Shown one piece after another: positions 51,999 through 60,704 of a stretch of DNA of 64,000 nt. The stretch spans positions 3,286,001 to 3,350,000 of the forward strand of contig NZ_LR594671.1 in assembly GCF_901827185.1 (NCBI RefSeq), read 5' to 3'. Position 1 is the first letter of the stretch, and the number at the start of each line of letters is the position of its first letter. The notes under the pieces were generated by a model. The model saw only the letters and a program-made list of their open reading frames with translations, was not told the DNA's origin and did no database searches. Source of the stretch: Variovorax sp. PBL-E5 (GTDB lineage Bacteria; Pseudomonadota; Gammaproteobacteria; Burkholderiales; Burkholderiaceae_C). The position numbers and the translations under genes were made by a program.

Positions 51999-52005
51999 GC
52001 GCCGA

Positions 52006-52599
52006 TTATCGGCCGGCGCCGCCCGGAACGTGCGCGTCCCACTGAAGCGTCCATGCGCCCGACAGGACGTTCTGCAGCCAGAGCGTGCAGGTCTGCGTCT
52101 TGGCATCCGTCACCGTGCCGTCGCGGCACCAGCCGAACAGCTCTTGCGGCGTGGCGCTGATCACGTCGAGGAATTCGCCGTGATCGAGCTGGCGATCCCC
52201 GAGCGACAGACCGCGCGCGAAATAGATGTGGATGATCTCGGTCGAATAGGCGACCGCGAGATGCATCGCGCCCGCATGCGCCCACTCGCGCGCCGTATAG
52301 CCGGTTTCCTCGAGCAGCTCGCGCTGGCCGCAGACGAGCGGATCTTCACCGGCATCGAGCTTGCCGGCCGGGAATTCGGTCATCACGCGCCCGATCGGAT
52401 AGCGGTATTGCCGCTCCAGCACCAGGCGGCCGTCGTCGAGCAGCGGCACGATCACCACGGCACCCGGATGGACCACGTACTCGCGCGTCGCCGTGTGGCC
52501 ATCGGGCAGGCGCACGGTGTCGCGCATCGCGCGCAGGAAATTGCCCTGCAGCAGCAGCTCGCTGGCCGTGCCCTCTTCCTTCAGGTGTGCATCATCCAT
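52006..52599 (-). CDS. Nudix hydrolase (ADP-ribose pyrophosphatase type)
   Basis: A 197-residue Nudix enzyme. The complete Nudix box runs from GKLDAGEDP through RELLEETGY (about residues 79-101), with the metal-binding glutamates. An upstream FPAGK segment is typical of the ADP-ribose or sugar-nucleotide pyrophosphatase subgroup, which hydrolyses ADP-ribose to AMP and ribose-5-phosphate. It follows DUF2818 with an 8-bp overlap, behind nuoN. This arrangement is common in Burkholderiales and may link nucleotide housekeeping to NADH turnover. Confidence 0.93.
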   Translation of the reverse strand: MDDAHLKEEGTASELLLQGNFLRAMRDTVRLPDGHTATREYVVHPGAVVIVPLLDDGRLVLERQYRYPIGRVMTEFPAGKLDAGEDPLVCGQRELLEETGYTAREWAHAGAMHLAVAYSTEIIHIYFARGLSLGDRQLDHGEFLDVISATPQELFGWCRDGTVTDAKTQTCTLWLQNVLSGAWTLQWDAHVPGGAGR

Positions 52600-52912
52600 G
52601 GGCTGCGTGGCTCCGGTGTTTGAGCAGGTAACGCCAGGTGAAGCCCGGGAACGCGAGCACCACGAACAGCGCGGCGGTGACGGCGTAGAACTCCCATCCC
52701 TGCGGCGCGATCTGGCCCGCGCGGCTTTCGAACAGCAAGCCGATGCCGCCGGACACGAAATAGAGAACGACGAGCTCGCCCACGCGCACCGCCAGCAGCT
52801 TGACGCCGCCCGGCAGCGGCACCAGCCCGAACAGCCGCTCGTTGAGGAACGGCAGGTTGGCGGCTGCCAGCGCGACCAGCAGCACCACCCAGACCGAGGC
52901 GTTCTGCGACAC
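52592..52912 (-). CDS. DUF2818 small membrane protein
   Basis: A 106-residue inner-membrane protein with three hydrophobic helices (about residues 8-26, 45-63 and 77-98) and the family segment AAANLPFLNERLFGL (about 16-30). DUF2818 genes follow nuoN in many Burkholderiales, suggesting an accessory role with complex I, but none is proven. The start is GTG (reading SQNASVW next), 8 nt after the nuoN stop. The longer open frame upstream overlaps nuoN and is rejected. It overlaps the Nudix start by 8 bp. Confidence 0.9.
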   Translation of the reverse strand: MSQNASVWVVLLVALAAANLPFLNERLFGLVPLPGGVKLLAVRVGELVVLYFVSGGIGLLFESRAGQIAPQGWEFYAVTAALFVVLAFPGFTWRYLLKHRSHAAHG

Positions 52913-52920
52913 GTGGGCGA

Positions 52921-54408
52921 TCAGGTGGCCAGCGTGGCCACGATCGCCTTGGCACACAGCGTCATGAGGCCACCCGGCAGGATGCCGAGGATCAGGATCA
53001 GCGCGCCGTTGAGCGTCAGCACGGTGCGCACGTCGCGCGGCGCCGACACGGTGCTCGCCGTGACCGGCGCGTCGAAGTACATGACCTTGACCACGCGCAG
53101 GTAGTAGAACGCGCCGATCAGCGACATCAAGACCGCGAATACCGCCAGCCCGATGTAGATCGCCTGGCCCGAAGCGATCAGCGCCTGCAGCACCGCCAGC
53201 TTGGCGTAGAAGCCGACCAGCGGCGGCACGCCCGCGAGCGAGAACATCGCCACCGCCATCACGCCTGCATAGAGCGGGCTGCGCTGGTTGAGGCCGGCGA
53301 GGTCGGTGATCTCCTCGCTCTCGAAACCCTCGCGCGCCAACAGCAGGATGATGCCGAAGCTCGCCAGCGTGGTCAGCACGTAGGTCACGATGTAGAACAT
53401 CGAGGCGCTGTACGCGAACTGCGCGTTGTAGGTGTTGCCGTTGACCACGCCCGCCACCAGGCCGAGCAGCATGAAGCCCATCTGCCCGATGGTCGAATAG
53501 GCCAGCATGCGTTTGAGGTTGGTCTGCGCGATGGCCGCGAGGTTGCCGACCAGGAGCGATGCGATCGCGAGCAGGGCAAGCATCTGCTGCCAGTCGAAGG
53601 CCAGCGGCAGCAACCCTTCCACCAGCAGCCGGATGATGATCGCGAAGGCCGCCAGCTCGGGCGCCGCGCCGATCAGCAGCGTGACCGCGGTTGGCGCGCC
53701 GTGGTAGACGTCGGGCACCCACATGTGGAACGGCGCCGCGCCCACCTTGAAGGCGAGCCCCGCGACGATGAACACCAGGCCGAACACCAGCACCTGGTGA
53801 TTGACCTTGCGGCTCGCGATGGCCTTGAAGACCTCGTTGATGTCGAGCGAGCCGGTCGCGCCGTACATCATGGAAAGACCATAGAGCAGGAAGCCGCTGG
53901 CCAGCGCGCCAAGAACGAAATACTTCATGGCGGCCTCGCTGGCCACCGCGTTGTCGCGCCTGAGCGCGACCAGCGCGTAGCTCGACAGCGTGAGCAGTTC
54001 GAGCCCGAGGTAGATCACCAGGAAATTGCTGCCCGAGATCATCACGAACATGCCGACCAGCGCGAACATGCTGAGGGTGAAGATCTCGCCGCCGGCGAGC
54101 ATGCCGCGATCGCCCGCATACGGGCGGCCGTAGACCAGCGTGACCATCAGCGCGACGCTGGCGAAGCACTTGAGCCAGTTGCCCATCGGGTCGCTCACCA
54201 CCATGCCGCCGAAGCCGTAGAGGGTCTGGCCGTCGGCCGCACTGAGCCCGGTCAGGACCGCAATGACCCCGAGCGTGAGCAGTGTCACCACATAGGTGCC
54301 GGTGCGGCGTGCGCTGGTCGTCGACAGGTCGACCAGTGCGATGATGCAGGCCATGGCCAGCAGCAGCGTCTCGGGGTAGATCGTCATCCAGCTGAGTTTG
54401 TCAATCAT
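52921..54408 (-). CDS. nuoN: NADH-quinone oxidoreductase subunit N
   Basis: A 495-residue antiporter-like membrane subunit of complex I with 14 predicted helices. Typical landmarks are [10 protein letters not shown] (about 144-153), the proton-channel Lys in [19 protein letters not shown] (about 216-234) and [16 protein letters not shown] (about 291-306). It carries one of the proton paths of the membrane arm. It is 24 nt behind nuoM and 8 nt before DUF2818. Confidence 0.97.
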   Translation of the reverse strand: MIDKLSWMTIYPETLLLAMACIIALVDLSTTSARRTGTYVVTLLTLGVIAVLTGLSAADGQTLYGFGGMVVSDPMGNWLKCFASVALMVTLVYGRPYAGDRGMLAGGEIFTLSMFALVGMFVMISGSNFLVIYLGLELLTLSSYALVALRRDNAVASEAAMKYFVLGALASGFLLYGLSMMYGATGSLDINEVFKAIASRKVNHQVLVFGLVFIVAGLAFKVGAAPFHMWVPDVYHGAPTAVTLLIGAAPELAAFAIIIRLLVEGLLPLAFDWQQMLALLAIASLLVGNLAAIAQTNLKRMLAYSTIGQMGFMLLGLVAGVVNGNTYNAQFAYSASMFYIVTYVLTTLASFGIILLLAREGFESEEITDLAGLNQRSPLYAGVMAVAMFSLAGVPPLVGFYAKLAVLQALIASGQAIYIGLAVFAVLMSLIGAFYYLRVVKVMYFDAPVTASTVSAPRDVRTVLTLNGALILILGILPGGLMTLCAKAIVATLAT

Positions 54409-54432
54409 CTCGTTCTCTTGTTCAGCGCGGAC

Positions 54433-55914
54433 TCAGGGACTGGGGATCTTGGAGATCGCCACATGGTGCAGCAGCTCGGTCACCGAGGCGTTCATCGCGT
54501 CGGTGAAAGGCTTCGGATAGAGCCCCATCCACAGCACGGCGATCGCGAGCAGCGCCAGCATGAGGAATTCGCGCGCATCGATGTCGCTCAGTTCCTTGAC
54601 GTGGTCGTTGCCCACCGGGCCGAGGTAGACGCGCTTGTACATCCACAGCGTGTAGGCCGCGCCCCAGATCAGCGCCGAGGCGGCGGCCAGGCCGATCCAG
54701 AAATTGGCCTTGACCGCGCCGAGGATCACCATCCATTCGCCGACGAAACCGGCAGTGCCCGGCAAGCCGCAATTGGCCATCGCGAACAGCAGCACGAAGG
54801 CCGCGAACTTGGGCATGGTGTTGACCACACCGCCGTAGTCGGCGATCTGGCGCGAATGCACGCGGTCGTACAGCACGCCGATGCACAGGAACATCGCGCC
54901 CGACACGAAGCCGTGCGCGATCATCTGCACGATGCCGCCTGCCACGCCGAGTTCGCTGAAGATGAAGAAGCCGAGCGTGACGAAGCCCATGTGGGCCACC
55001 GACGAATAGGCCACCAGCTTCTTCATGTCCTGCTGCACCAGCGCGACCAGGCCGACGTAGATCACCGCGATCAGCGACAGCGCGATCATGAGCCAGGCCC
55101 ACTCGTGCGAGGCATCCGGCGCGATCGGCATCGAGAAGCGCAGGAAGCCGTAGGCGCCCAGCTTCAGCATGATCGCGGCCAGCACGGCGGAGCCGCCGGT
55201 CGGTGCCTCGACGTGCACGTCCGGCAGCCACGTGTGGACCGGCCACATCGGCACCTTGACCGCGAAGGCCGCGAAGAAGGCGAAGAACAGGAAGGTCTGC
55301 GCACTCGCGGCCAGCGGCAGCTTGTGCCAGGTCAGGATGTCGAAGCTGCCGCCCGACTTGTTGTACAGGTAGATCAGCGCGACCAGCATCAGGAGCGAGC
55401 CGAGCAGCGTGTAGATGAAGAACTTGAAGGCGGCGTAGATCTTGTTCGGGCCGCCCCAGATGCCGATGATCAGGTACATCGGAATCAGCGTGGCTTCGAA
55501 GAACACGTAGAACAGGATGCCGTCGAGCGCCGAGAAGGTGCCGATCATCAGGCCCGAGAGGATCAGGAACGCGCCCATGTACTGGTTCACGCGCTCGGTG
55601 ATGACTTCCCATGCCGAGATCACCACGATGACCGTGATGAAGGCGGTGAGCAGCACCAGCCACAGCGAGATGCCATCCAGGCCGACGTGGTAGTTGATGT
55701 TGAAGCGCTCGATCCAGCCCGTCTTCTCGACGAACTGCATCGCGGCCGTCCCGTTCTGGAAACGCAGGAAGAGCGGCACGGTGACCAGGAAGCTCGCGAT
55801 CGAACCGACGAGCGCGATCCAGCGCACGCCGTTCGCATGCTCGTCGCGCCCGAAGGCCAGCAGCACGACGCCGAACGCGATCGGCATCCAGATGGCAAGG
55901 CTCAGCAAACCCAT
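54433..55914 (-). CDS. nuoM: NADH-quinone oxidoreductase subunit M
   Basis: A 493-residue antiporter-like membrane subunit of complex I. The start MGLLSLAIWMPIAFG is chosen. The open frame upstream runs into nuoL and is not family-like. Landmarks are FYVFFEATLIPMYLIIGIWG (about 118-137, with the conserved Glu), KVPMWPVHTWLPDVHVEAP (about 222-240) and QQDMKKLVAYSSVAHMGF (about 289-306), which hold the pump lysines. The gene lies 26 nt behind nuoL. Confidence 0.97.
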   Translation of the reverse strand: MGLLSLAIWMPIAFGVVLLAFGRDEHANGVRWIALVGSIASFLVTVPLFLRFQNGTAAMQFVEKTGWIERFNINYHVGLDGISLWLVLLTAFITVIVVISAWEVITERVNQYMGAFLILSGLMIGTFSALDGILFYVFFEATLIPMYLIIGIWGGPNKIYAAFKFFIYTLLGSLLMLVALIYLYNKSGGSFDILTWHKLPLAASAQTFLFFAFFAAFAVKVPMWPVHTWLPDVHVEAPTGGSAVLAAIMLKLGAYGFLRFSMPIAPDASHEWAWLMIALSLIAVIYVGLVALVQQDMKKLVAYSSVAHMGFVTLGFFIFSELGVAGGIVQMIAHGFVSGAMFLCIGVLYDRVHSRQIADYGGVVNTMPKFAAFVLLFAMANCGLPGTAGFVGEWMVILGAVKANFWIGLAAASALIWGAAYTLWMYKRVYLGPVGNDHVKELSDIDAREFLMLALLAIAVLWMGLYPKPFTDAMNASVTELLHHVAISKIPSP

Positions 55915-55940
55915 TTTTGTTTTTCTCCAGCGAGAGCCGC

Positions 55941-57983
55941 TTACCGTTTGAACCAGACGAAGTACGTCATGAGGACGAAGATGCCCAGCAGCATCGCGAA
56001 CGCGTAGTGGTAGATGTAGCCCGACTGCATCCAGCGCACGACACCGGCCACGCGGCCGACCAGCTTCCACGAGCCGTTGACGATGGCGCCGTCGATCACG
56101 CCCTGGTCGCCCCCCTTCCACAGGCCCATGCCCAGCGCGCGGGTGCCGCGGGCGATCACGTTCTCGTTGAACCAGTCCATGTAGTACTTGTTGTCGAGCA
56201 GGCGATAGACCGGGCCGAAGCCGCGCTTGATCGCGGCCGGCAGCGCCGGATTGATGATGTACATGTACCAGGACAGCACCACGCCCGCGAGCGCGAGCCA
56301 GAACGGCGCGCCGGCCAGGCCGTGCAGCGCCATCGCCACCGGACCGTGGAAGGCCTCGGCCAGTTCCTTCATCGCCGGATGCGCGCCCTCGTTGACGGCG
56401 ATCGCGCCCTTGAAGAAGTCGCCGAAGAGCATCGGCTCGATCGTCATGAAGCCGATCACGGCGGACGGAATGGCGAGCAGCACCAGCGGCACCCAGATCA
56501 CCCAGGGCGATTCATGCGGCTTCGCATGAGCGTCGTGATGGCCGTGGCCATGGTCCGGTTCCTCGTCCGAAGGGTGGGCATGGTGCGCATCGGGATTCTG
56601 GTCGTAGCGCTCCTCGCCGTGGAACACGAGGAAGTACATGCGAAACGAGTAGAAGGCGGTGACGAACACGCCGGCCAGCACCGAGAAGTAGGCGAAGTCA
56701 GAGCCCCACAGGTGGCTCTCGTGCACCGCCTCGATGATGCTGTCCTTGGAGTAGAAGCCGGCGAAGAAAGGCGTGCCGATCAGCGCCAGCGAACCGACCA
56801 GCGAGGTGATCCAGGTGATCGGCATGTACTTGCGCAGCCCGCCCATCCAGCGGATGTCCTGGTTGTGGTGCACGCCGATGATCACCGAGCCGGCGCCGAG
56901 GAACAGCAGTGCCTTGAAGAAGGCGTGCGTCATCAGGTGGAACACCGCGACCGAATAGGCCGAGGCGCCGAGCGCCACCGTCATGTAGCCGAGTTGCGAG
57001 AGCGTCGAATACGCGACCACGCGCTTGATGTCGTTCTGGATGATGCCGAGGAAACCCATGAACAGCGCGGTGATGGCGCCGATCACGAGCACGAAGCTCA
57101 AGGCCGTGTCGCTCAGCTCGAACAGCGGCGACATGCGCGCCACCATGAAGATGCCCGCCGTGACCATGGTCGCGGCGTGGATCAGCGCCGAGATCGGCGT
57201 CGGGCCTTCCATCGAATCGGGCAGCCACACGTGCAGCGGGAACTGCGCGCTCTTGCCCATCGCACCGATGAAGAGGCAGATGCAGACCACGGTGATCAGC
57301 ATCCAGCCGGTGCCCGGGAAGCCGATCTGCGCCAGCCCGTCGGCCTTGGCGAAGACCTCGCCGTAGTTCAGCGTGCCGGCATAGGCTGCGATCAGGCCGA
57401 TGCCGAGGATGAAGCCGAAGTCGCCCACGCGGTTGACCAGGAAGGCTTTCAGGTTCGCGAAGATCGCACTCGGCTTGTTGAACCAGAAGCCGATCAGCAG
57501 ATAGGACACCAGGCCCACCGCCTCCCAGCCGAAGAACAGCTGGAGCATGTTGTTGCTCATCACGAGCATCAGCATCGAGAAGGTGAACAGCGAGATGTAC
57601 GAGAAGAAGCGGTTGTAGCCCTCGTCCTCCTCCATGTAGCCGATGGTGTAGATGTGCACCATCAGCGACACGAAGGTCACCACGCACATCATCATCGCGG
57701 TGAGGCCGTCGACCAGGAAGCCGATCTCCATCTTGATGCCGCCGACCGTCATCCATTCGTAGATGGTCGCGTTGAAGTGCGCGCCGTCGTAGACCACGCT
57801 CTTGAGCGTCATCGCCGAGATCACGAAGGCGATGAACACGCCGAGGATGGTCAGCGAATGCGTGAAACGCCGGCCGATGTGGTCGCCGCCGAACTTGGTG
57901 GCGAACAGCCCGGGCACGATGGCGCCGACCAGGGGCGCCAGCGGAACGGCCAGCAGCGTGGATGCGGAAAGTGTTGCGCTCAT
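55941..57983 (-). CDS. nuoL: NADH-quinone oxidoreductase subunit L
   Basis: A 680-residue membrane subunit of complex I, the largest antiporter-like one, with a C-terminal lateral helix. Landmarks are FFGWEAVGLVSYLLIGFWF (about 130-148), KSAQFPLHVWLPDSMEGPTP (about 246-265) and IQNDIKRVVAYSTLSQLGYM (about 317-336). A His-rich loop (HHAHPSDEEPDHGHGHHDAH, about 472-491) is unusual and might bind metal. A dispersed repeat lies between nuoK and this gene. Confidence 0.97.
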   Translation of the reverse strand: MSATLSASTLLAVPLAPLVGAIVPGLFATKFGGDHIGRRFTHSLTILGVFIAFVISAMTLKSVVYDGAHFNATIYEWMTVGGIKMEIGFLVDGLTAMMMCVVTFVSLMVHIYTIGYMEEDEGYNRFFSYISLFTFSMLMLVMSNNMLQLFFGWEAVGLVSYLLIGFWFNKPSAIFANLKAFLVNRVGDFGFILGIGLIAAYAGTLNYGEVFAKADGLAQIGFPGTGWMLITVVCICLFIGAMGKSAQFPLHVWLPDSMEGPTPISALIHAATMVTAGIFMVARMSPLFELSDTALSFVLVIGAITALFMGFLGIIQNDIKRVVAYSTLSQLGYMTVALGASAYSVAVFHLMTHAFFKALLFLGAGSVIIGVHHNQDIRWMGGLRKYMPITWITSLVGSLALIGTPFFAGFYSKDSIIEAVHESHLWGSDFAYFSVLAGVFVTAFYSFRMYFLVFHGEERYDQNPDAHHAHPSDEEPDHGHGHHDAHAKPHESPWVIWVPLVLLAIPSAVIGFMTIEPMLFGDFFKGAIAVNEGAHPAMKELAEAFHGPVAMALHGLAGAPFWLALAGVVLSWYMYIINPALPAAIKRGFGPVYRLLDNKYYMDWFNENVIARGTRALGMGLWKGGDQGVIDGAIVNGSWKLVGRVAGVVRWMQSGYIYHYAFAMLLGIFVLMTYFVWFKR

Positions 57984-58040
57984 GGGATTCTTCTTTTCAA
58001 TGATCGCAAGGCATCACGGCTCTCACCCATTCGGGAGCTG

Positions 58041-58124
58041 CCGCGGAACCGGCTTGGCCGGGCCGCTGGCTGCGCCCCCTGAAGGGGGTTGGCGAAGCGA
58101 CACGAAGTGCGCGAAGACTGGGGG
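58041..58124. repeat. CCCCCAG-type dispersed repeat inside the nuo operon
   Basis: Read on the minus strand it begins CCCCCAGTCTTCGCGCACTT directly after the TGA stop of nuoK, continues CGTGTCGCTTCGCCAACCCC and CTTCAGGGGGCGCAGCCAGC, and ends in a GGCCAAGCCGGTTCC arm. It accounts for most of the 141-bp nuoK-nuoL spacer, which is otherwise very tight in this operon. Confidence 0.85.
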
Positions 58125-58433
58125 TCATCCTTTTAATGCGTTGAGCTCGTCGATGTTGATGTTCGACTTGTTGCGGAACAGCAAGACCAGCAGGGCCAGT
58201 CCGATCGCCGACTCCGCGGCGGCCACGGTCAGGATGAAGAACACGAAGATCTGCCCGTGCATGTCGCCCAGGTAGTACGAGAAGGCGACGAAGTTGATGT
58301 TGACCGCGAGCAGCATCAGCTCGATGCACATCAGCAGCACGATCAGGTTCTTGCGGTTGAGGAAGATCCCGATGACCGACAACGCGAAAAGCATCGCGCC
58401 GAGCGAGAGAAAGTGTCCGAGCGTGAGCGTCAT
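58125..58433 (-). CDS. nuoK: NADH-quinone oxidoreductase subunit K
   Basis: A 102-residue three-helix membrane subunit of complex I. The conserved glutamates lie in [20 protein letters not shown] (about residues 33-52) and [18 protein letters not shown] (about 69-86). Its start overlaps the nuoJ stop by 4 bp (ATGA), so it is translationally coupled. A CCCCCAG-type repeat begins exactly at its stop codon. Confidence 0.97.
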   Translation of the reverse strand: MTLTLGHFLSLGAMLFALSVIGIFLNRKNLIVLLMCIELMLLAVNINFVAFSYYLGDMHGQIFVFFILTVAAAESAIGLALLVLLFRNKSNINIDELNALKG

Positions 58434-59077
58434 GCCTTGGTCTCCGCGGAAGCCTGGGGTTGCTCGGCGACAGGTTGCGCCGCACGCGTGACCGGCATCT
58501 GCACGATGCGCACGCGGTCGCGCGCCTTCACGCGGACCTGGTCGGACGGGTTCTGGTATTTGCTGTCCTTGCGCGCGCGCAGCGTGAGCGCGATGGCCGC
58601 AACGATGGCCACGAGCAGGATGACGGCCGCGATCTCCAGCGGATAGAGATAGCCGGTGTAGAGCAGCTTGCCGAGCTCGAGCGTGTTCGAGCTGTCGGGG
58701 CCGCCGACCATCGCGCTCCTCGGCGCGGCCAGACGGAAGCCGCCCATCAGCACGCCGGCCATCTCGAGCGCGATCAGCGCACCGACCCCGGCCGCGAGCG
58801 GAAAGTGCTTCCAGAACCCCTGTCGCAACCCATCGACGTTGATGTCGAGCATCATCACGACGAACAGGAACAGCACCATCACCGCGCCCACGTAGACGAG
58901 CACCAGCACGATCGCGAGGAACTCGGCGCGCAGCAGCAGCCAGATGGCCGCGGCCTGGAAGAAGGCGAGCACCAGGTAGAGCGCCGCATACACGGGGTTG
59001 CGCGCGGTGATGACGCGGAAGGCCGCGAACAACAGCACCGCGGCAAACAGATAGAACAGACCGGTCTTGACGTCCAT
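58430..59077 (-). CDS. nuoJ: NADH-quinone oxidoreductase subunit J
   Basis: A 215-residue membrane subunit of complex I with five helices. The pi-bulge helix [20 protein letters not shown] (about residues 60-79) is the recognisable core. The C-terminal 45 residues are a charged, probably disordered tail ([20 protein letters not shown]) that is longer than in E. coli. It lies 17 nt behind nuoI and overlaps nuoK. Confidence 0.96.
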   Translation of the reverse strand: MDVKTGLFYLFAAVLLFAAFRVITARNPVYAALYLVLAFFQAAAIWLLLRAEFLAIVLVLVYVGAVMVLFLFVVMMLDINVDGLRQGFWKHFPLAAGVGALIALEMAGVLMGGFRLAAPRSAMVGGPDSSNTLELGKLLYTGYLYPLEIAAVILLVAIVAAIALTLRARKDSKYQNPSDQVRVKARDRVRIVQMPVTRAAQPVAEQPQASAETKA

Positions 59078-59094
59078 GGATCGACTTGGTTTTC

Positions 59095-59616
59095 TTAGCG
59101 GTACTTGGCGTCCGCTGCCTTGTTGGCGGCGATCTCTTTTTCGTAGCGGTCACCGACGGCCAGCAGCATGTCCTTGGTGAAGTACAGGTCGCCGCGCTTC
59201 TCGCCGTGGTATTCGAAGATGTGGGTCTCGACGATCGAGTCGACCGGGCAACTTTCCTCGCAGAAGCCGCAGAAGATGCACTTGGTCAGGTCGATGTCGT
59301 AGCGCGTGGTGCGGCGCGAGCCGTCGTCGCGCACGTCGGATTCGATGGTGATCGCCAGCGCCGGGCACACGGCTTCGCACAGCTTGCAGGCGATGCAGCG
59401 CTCCTCGCCGTTCTCGTAGCGGCGCAGCGCGTGCAGGCCGCGAAAGCGCGGCGACAGCGGCGTCTTTTCCTCAGGGAACTGCACGGTGATCTTGCGGCTG
59501 AACGCGTACTTGCCGGTGAGGGCCAGGCCCTTGAACAATTCGAACAGCATGAAGCTGGACAGAAAGTCCTTGAGCGAGAACGAGGGCGCGCTCGACGTGG
59601 CGGTGTGCGCAGACAT
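59095..59616 (-). CDS. nuoI: NADH-quinone oxidoreductase subunit I
   Basis: A 173-residue Fe-S subunit (TYKY homologue) of the peripheral arm. Two [4Fe-4S] motifs, [16 protein letters not shown] (about residues 73-88) and [12 protein letters not shown] (about 112-123), bind N6a and N6b. The start [13 protein letters not shown] is chosen over an in-frame codon inside the nuoH gene. It lies 11 nt behind nuoH. Confidence 0.97.
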   Translation of the reverse strand: MSAHTATSSAPSFSLKDFLSSFMLFELFKGLALTGKYAFSRKITVQFPEEKTPLSPRFRGLHALRRYENGEERCIACKLCEAVCPALAITIESDVRDDGSRRTTRYDIDLTKCIFCGFCEESCPVDSIVETHIFEYHGEKRGDLYFTKDMLLAVGDRYEKEIAANKAADAKYR

Positions 59617-59627
59617 GGCGATTCCAG

Positions 59628-60704
59628 TCAATTCCAGATGTTGAACGGGGTCTGCATCCAGGCGCCGACCACCACCAGCCACACGAGCGTGACCGGAATG
59701 AAGATCTTCCAGCCCAGCCGCATGATCTGGTCATAGCGAAAGCGCGGGAAGGTCGAGCGGACCCAGAGGAACATGGTGACCACGCAGAAGGTCTTGATGC
59801 CCAGCCAGATCCAGCCCGGAATGAAGCTGAGGAATTCGAAGGGCGGCAGCCAGCCGCCGAGGAACAGGATGACGGTCAGGATCGAGACCAGCCACATGTT
59901 GGCGTACTCGGCCAGGAAGAACATGGCGAAGCTCATGCCCGAGTACTCGATCATGTGGCCCGCGACGATTTCCGATTCGCCTTCCACCACGTCGAAGGGG
60001 TGGCGGTTGGTCTCGGCCAGGCCGGAGATGAAGTAGACGAAGAAGATCGGCAGCAGCGACAGCCAGTTCCACGACAGGAAGCCGACGCCCATGGCCGCGA
60101 AGTGGCCCCTGCCCTGCCCCGCCACGATGTCGCTCATGTTGAGGCTGGCCGACACCATCAGCACGACGACGAAGCAGAAGCCCATCGCGATCTCGTAGCT
60201 GACCATCTGCGCCGAGGCGCGCAGCGCGCCGAGGAAGGCGTACTTGGAGTTGGAGGCCCAGCCCGCGATGATTACGCCGTAGACCTCGAGCGAGGTGATG
60301 GCCATGACGAACAGCAGCCCGGCATTGATGTTGGCCAGTGCGACGTCGGGCCCGAACGGAATGACCACCCACGCGGCCAGCGCCGGCATGATGGTCATGA
60401 TCGGCCCGAGCAGGAACAGCCCTTTGTTGGCGACCGTCGGCAGGATGATTTCCTTGGTCAGCAGCTTGAGTGCATCGGCGATGGGCTGCAGCAGGCCCAG
60501 CGGCCCAATGCGGTTGGGGCCGATGCGGATCTGCGTGAAGCCGATCGCCTTGCGTTCCCACAGCGTCAGGTAGGCCACGGCCAACATCAGCGGGATCACC
60601 ACGACCACGATCTTGATCAGCGTCCAGATGATCGGCCACCAGAAGCCGGTCCACCAGCCGGCATGGGCCAGCCCGAGGCCGAAGCCGTAGATCGCGTCGA
60701 TCAT
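59628..60704 (-). CDS. nuoH: NADH-quinone oxidoreductase subunit H
   Basis: A 358-residue membrane subunit of complex I that forms the quinone pocket with NuoB and NuoD. Landmarks are [20 protein letters not shown] (about residues 47-66), [26 protein letters not shown] segment near 148-169 and [20 protein letters not shown] (about 236-255). The start overlaps the nuoG stop (ATGA). The upstream open frame lies in nuoG and is a shadow. Confidence 0.97.
   Translation of the reverse strand: MIDAIYGFGLGLAHAGWWTGFWWPIIWTLIKIVVVVIPLMLAVAYLTLWERKAIGFTQIRIGPNRIGPLGLLQPIADALKLLTKEIILPTVANKGLFLLGPIMTIMPALAAWVVIPFGPDVALANINAGLLFVMAITSLEVYGVIIAGWASNSKYAFLGALRASAQMVSYEIAMGFCFVVVLMVSASLNMSDIVAGQGRGHFAAMGVGFLSWNWLSLLPIFFVYFISGLAETNRHPFDVVEGESEIVAGHMIEYSGMSFAMFFLAEYANMWLVSILTVILFLGGWLPPFEFLSFIPGWIWLGIKTFCVVTMFLWVRSTFPRFRYDQIMRLGWKIFIPVTLVWLVVVGAWMQTPFNIWN

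Noticed and set aside
53701..58082. Two long plus-strand open frames opposite nuoN-nuoL
   Set aside because: They are antisense to a complete complex I operon and consist of low-complexity His/Arg/Asp sequence.
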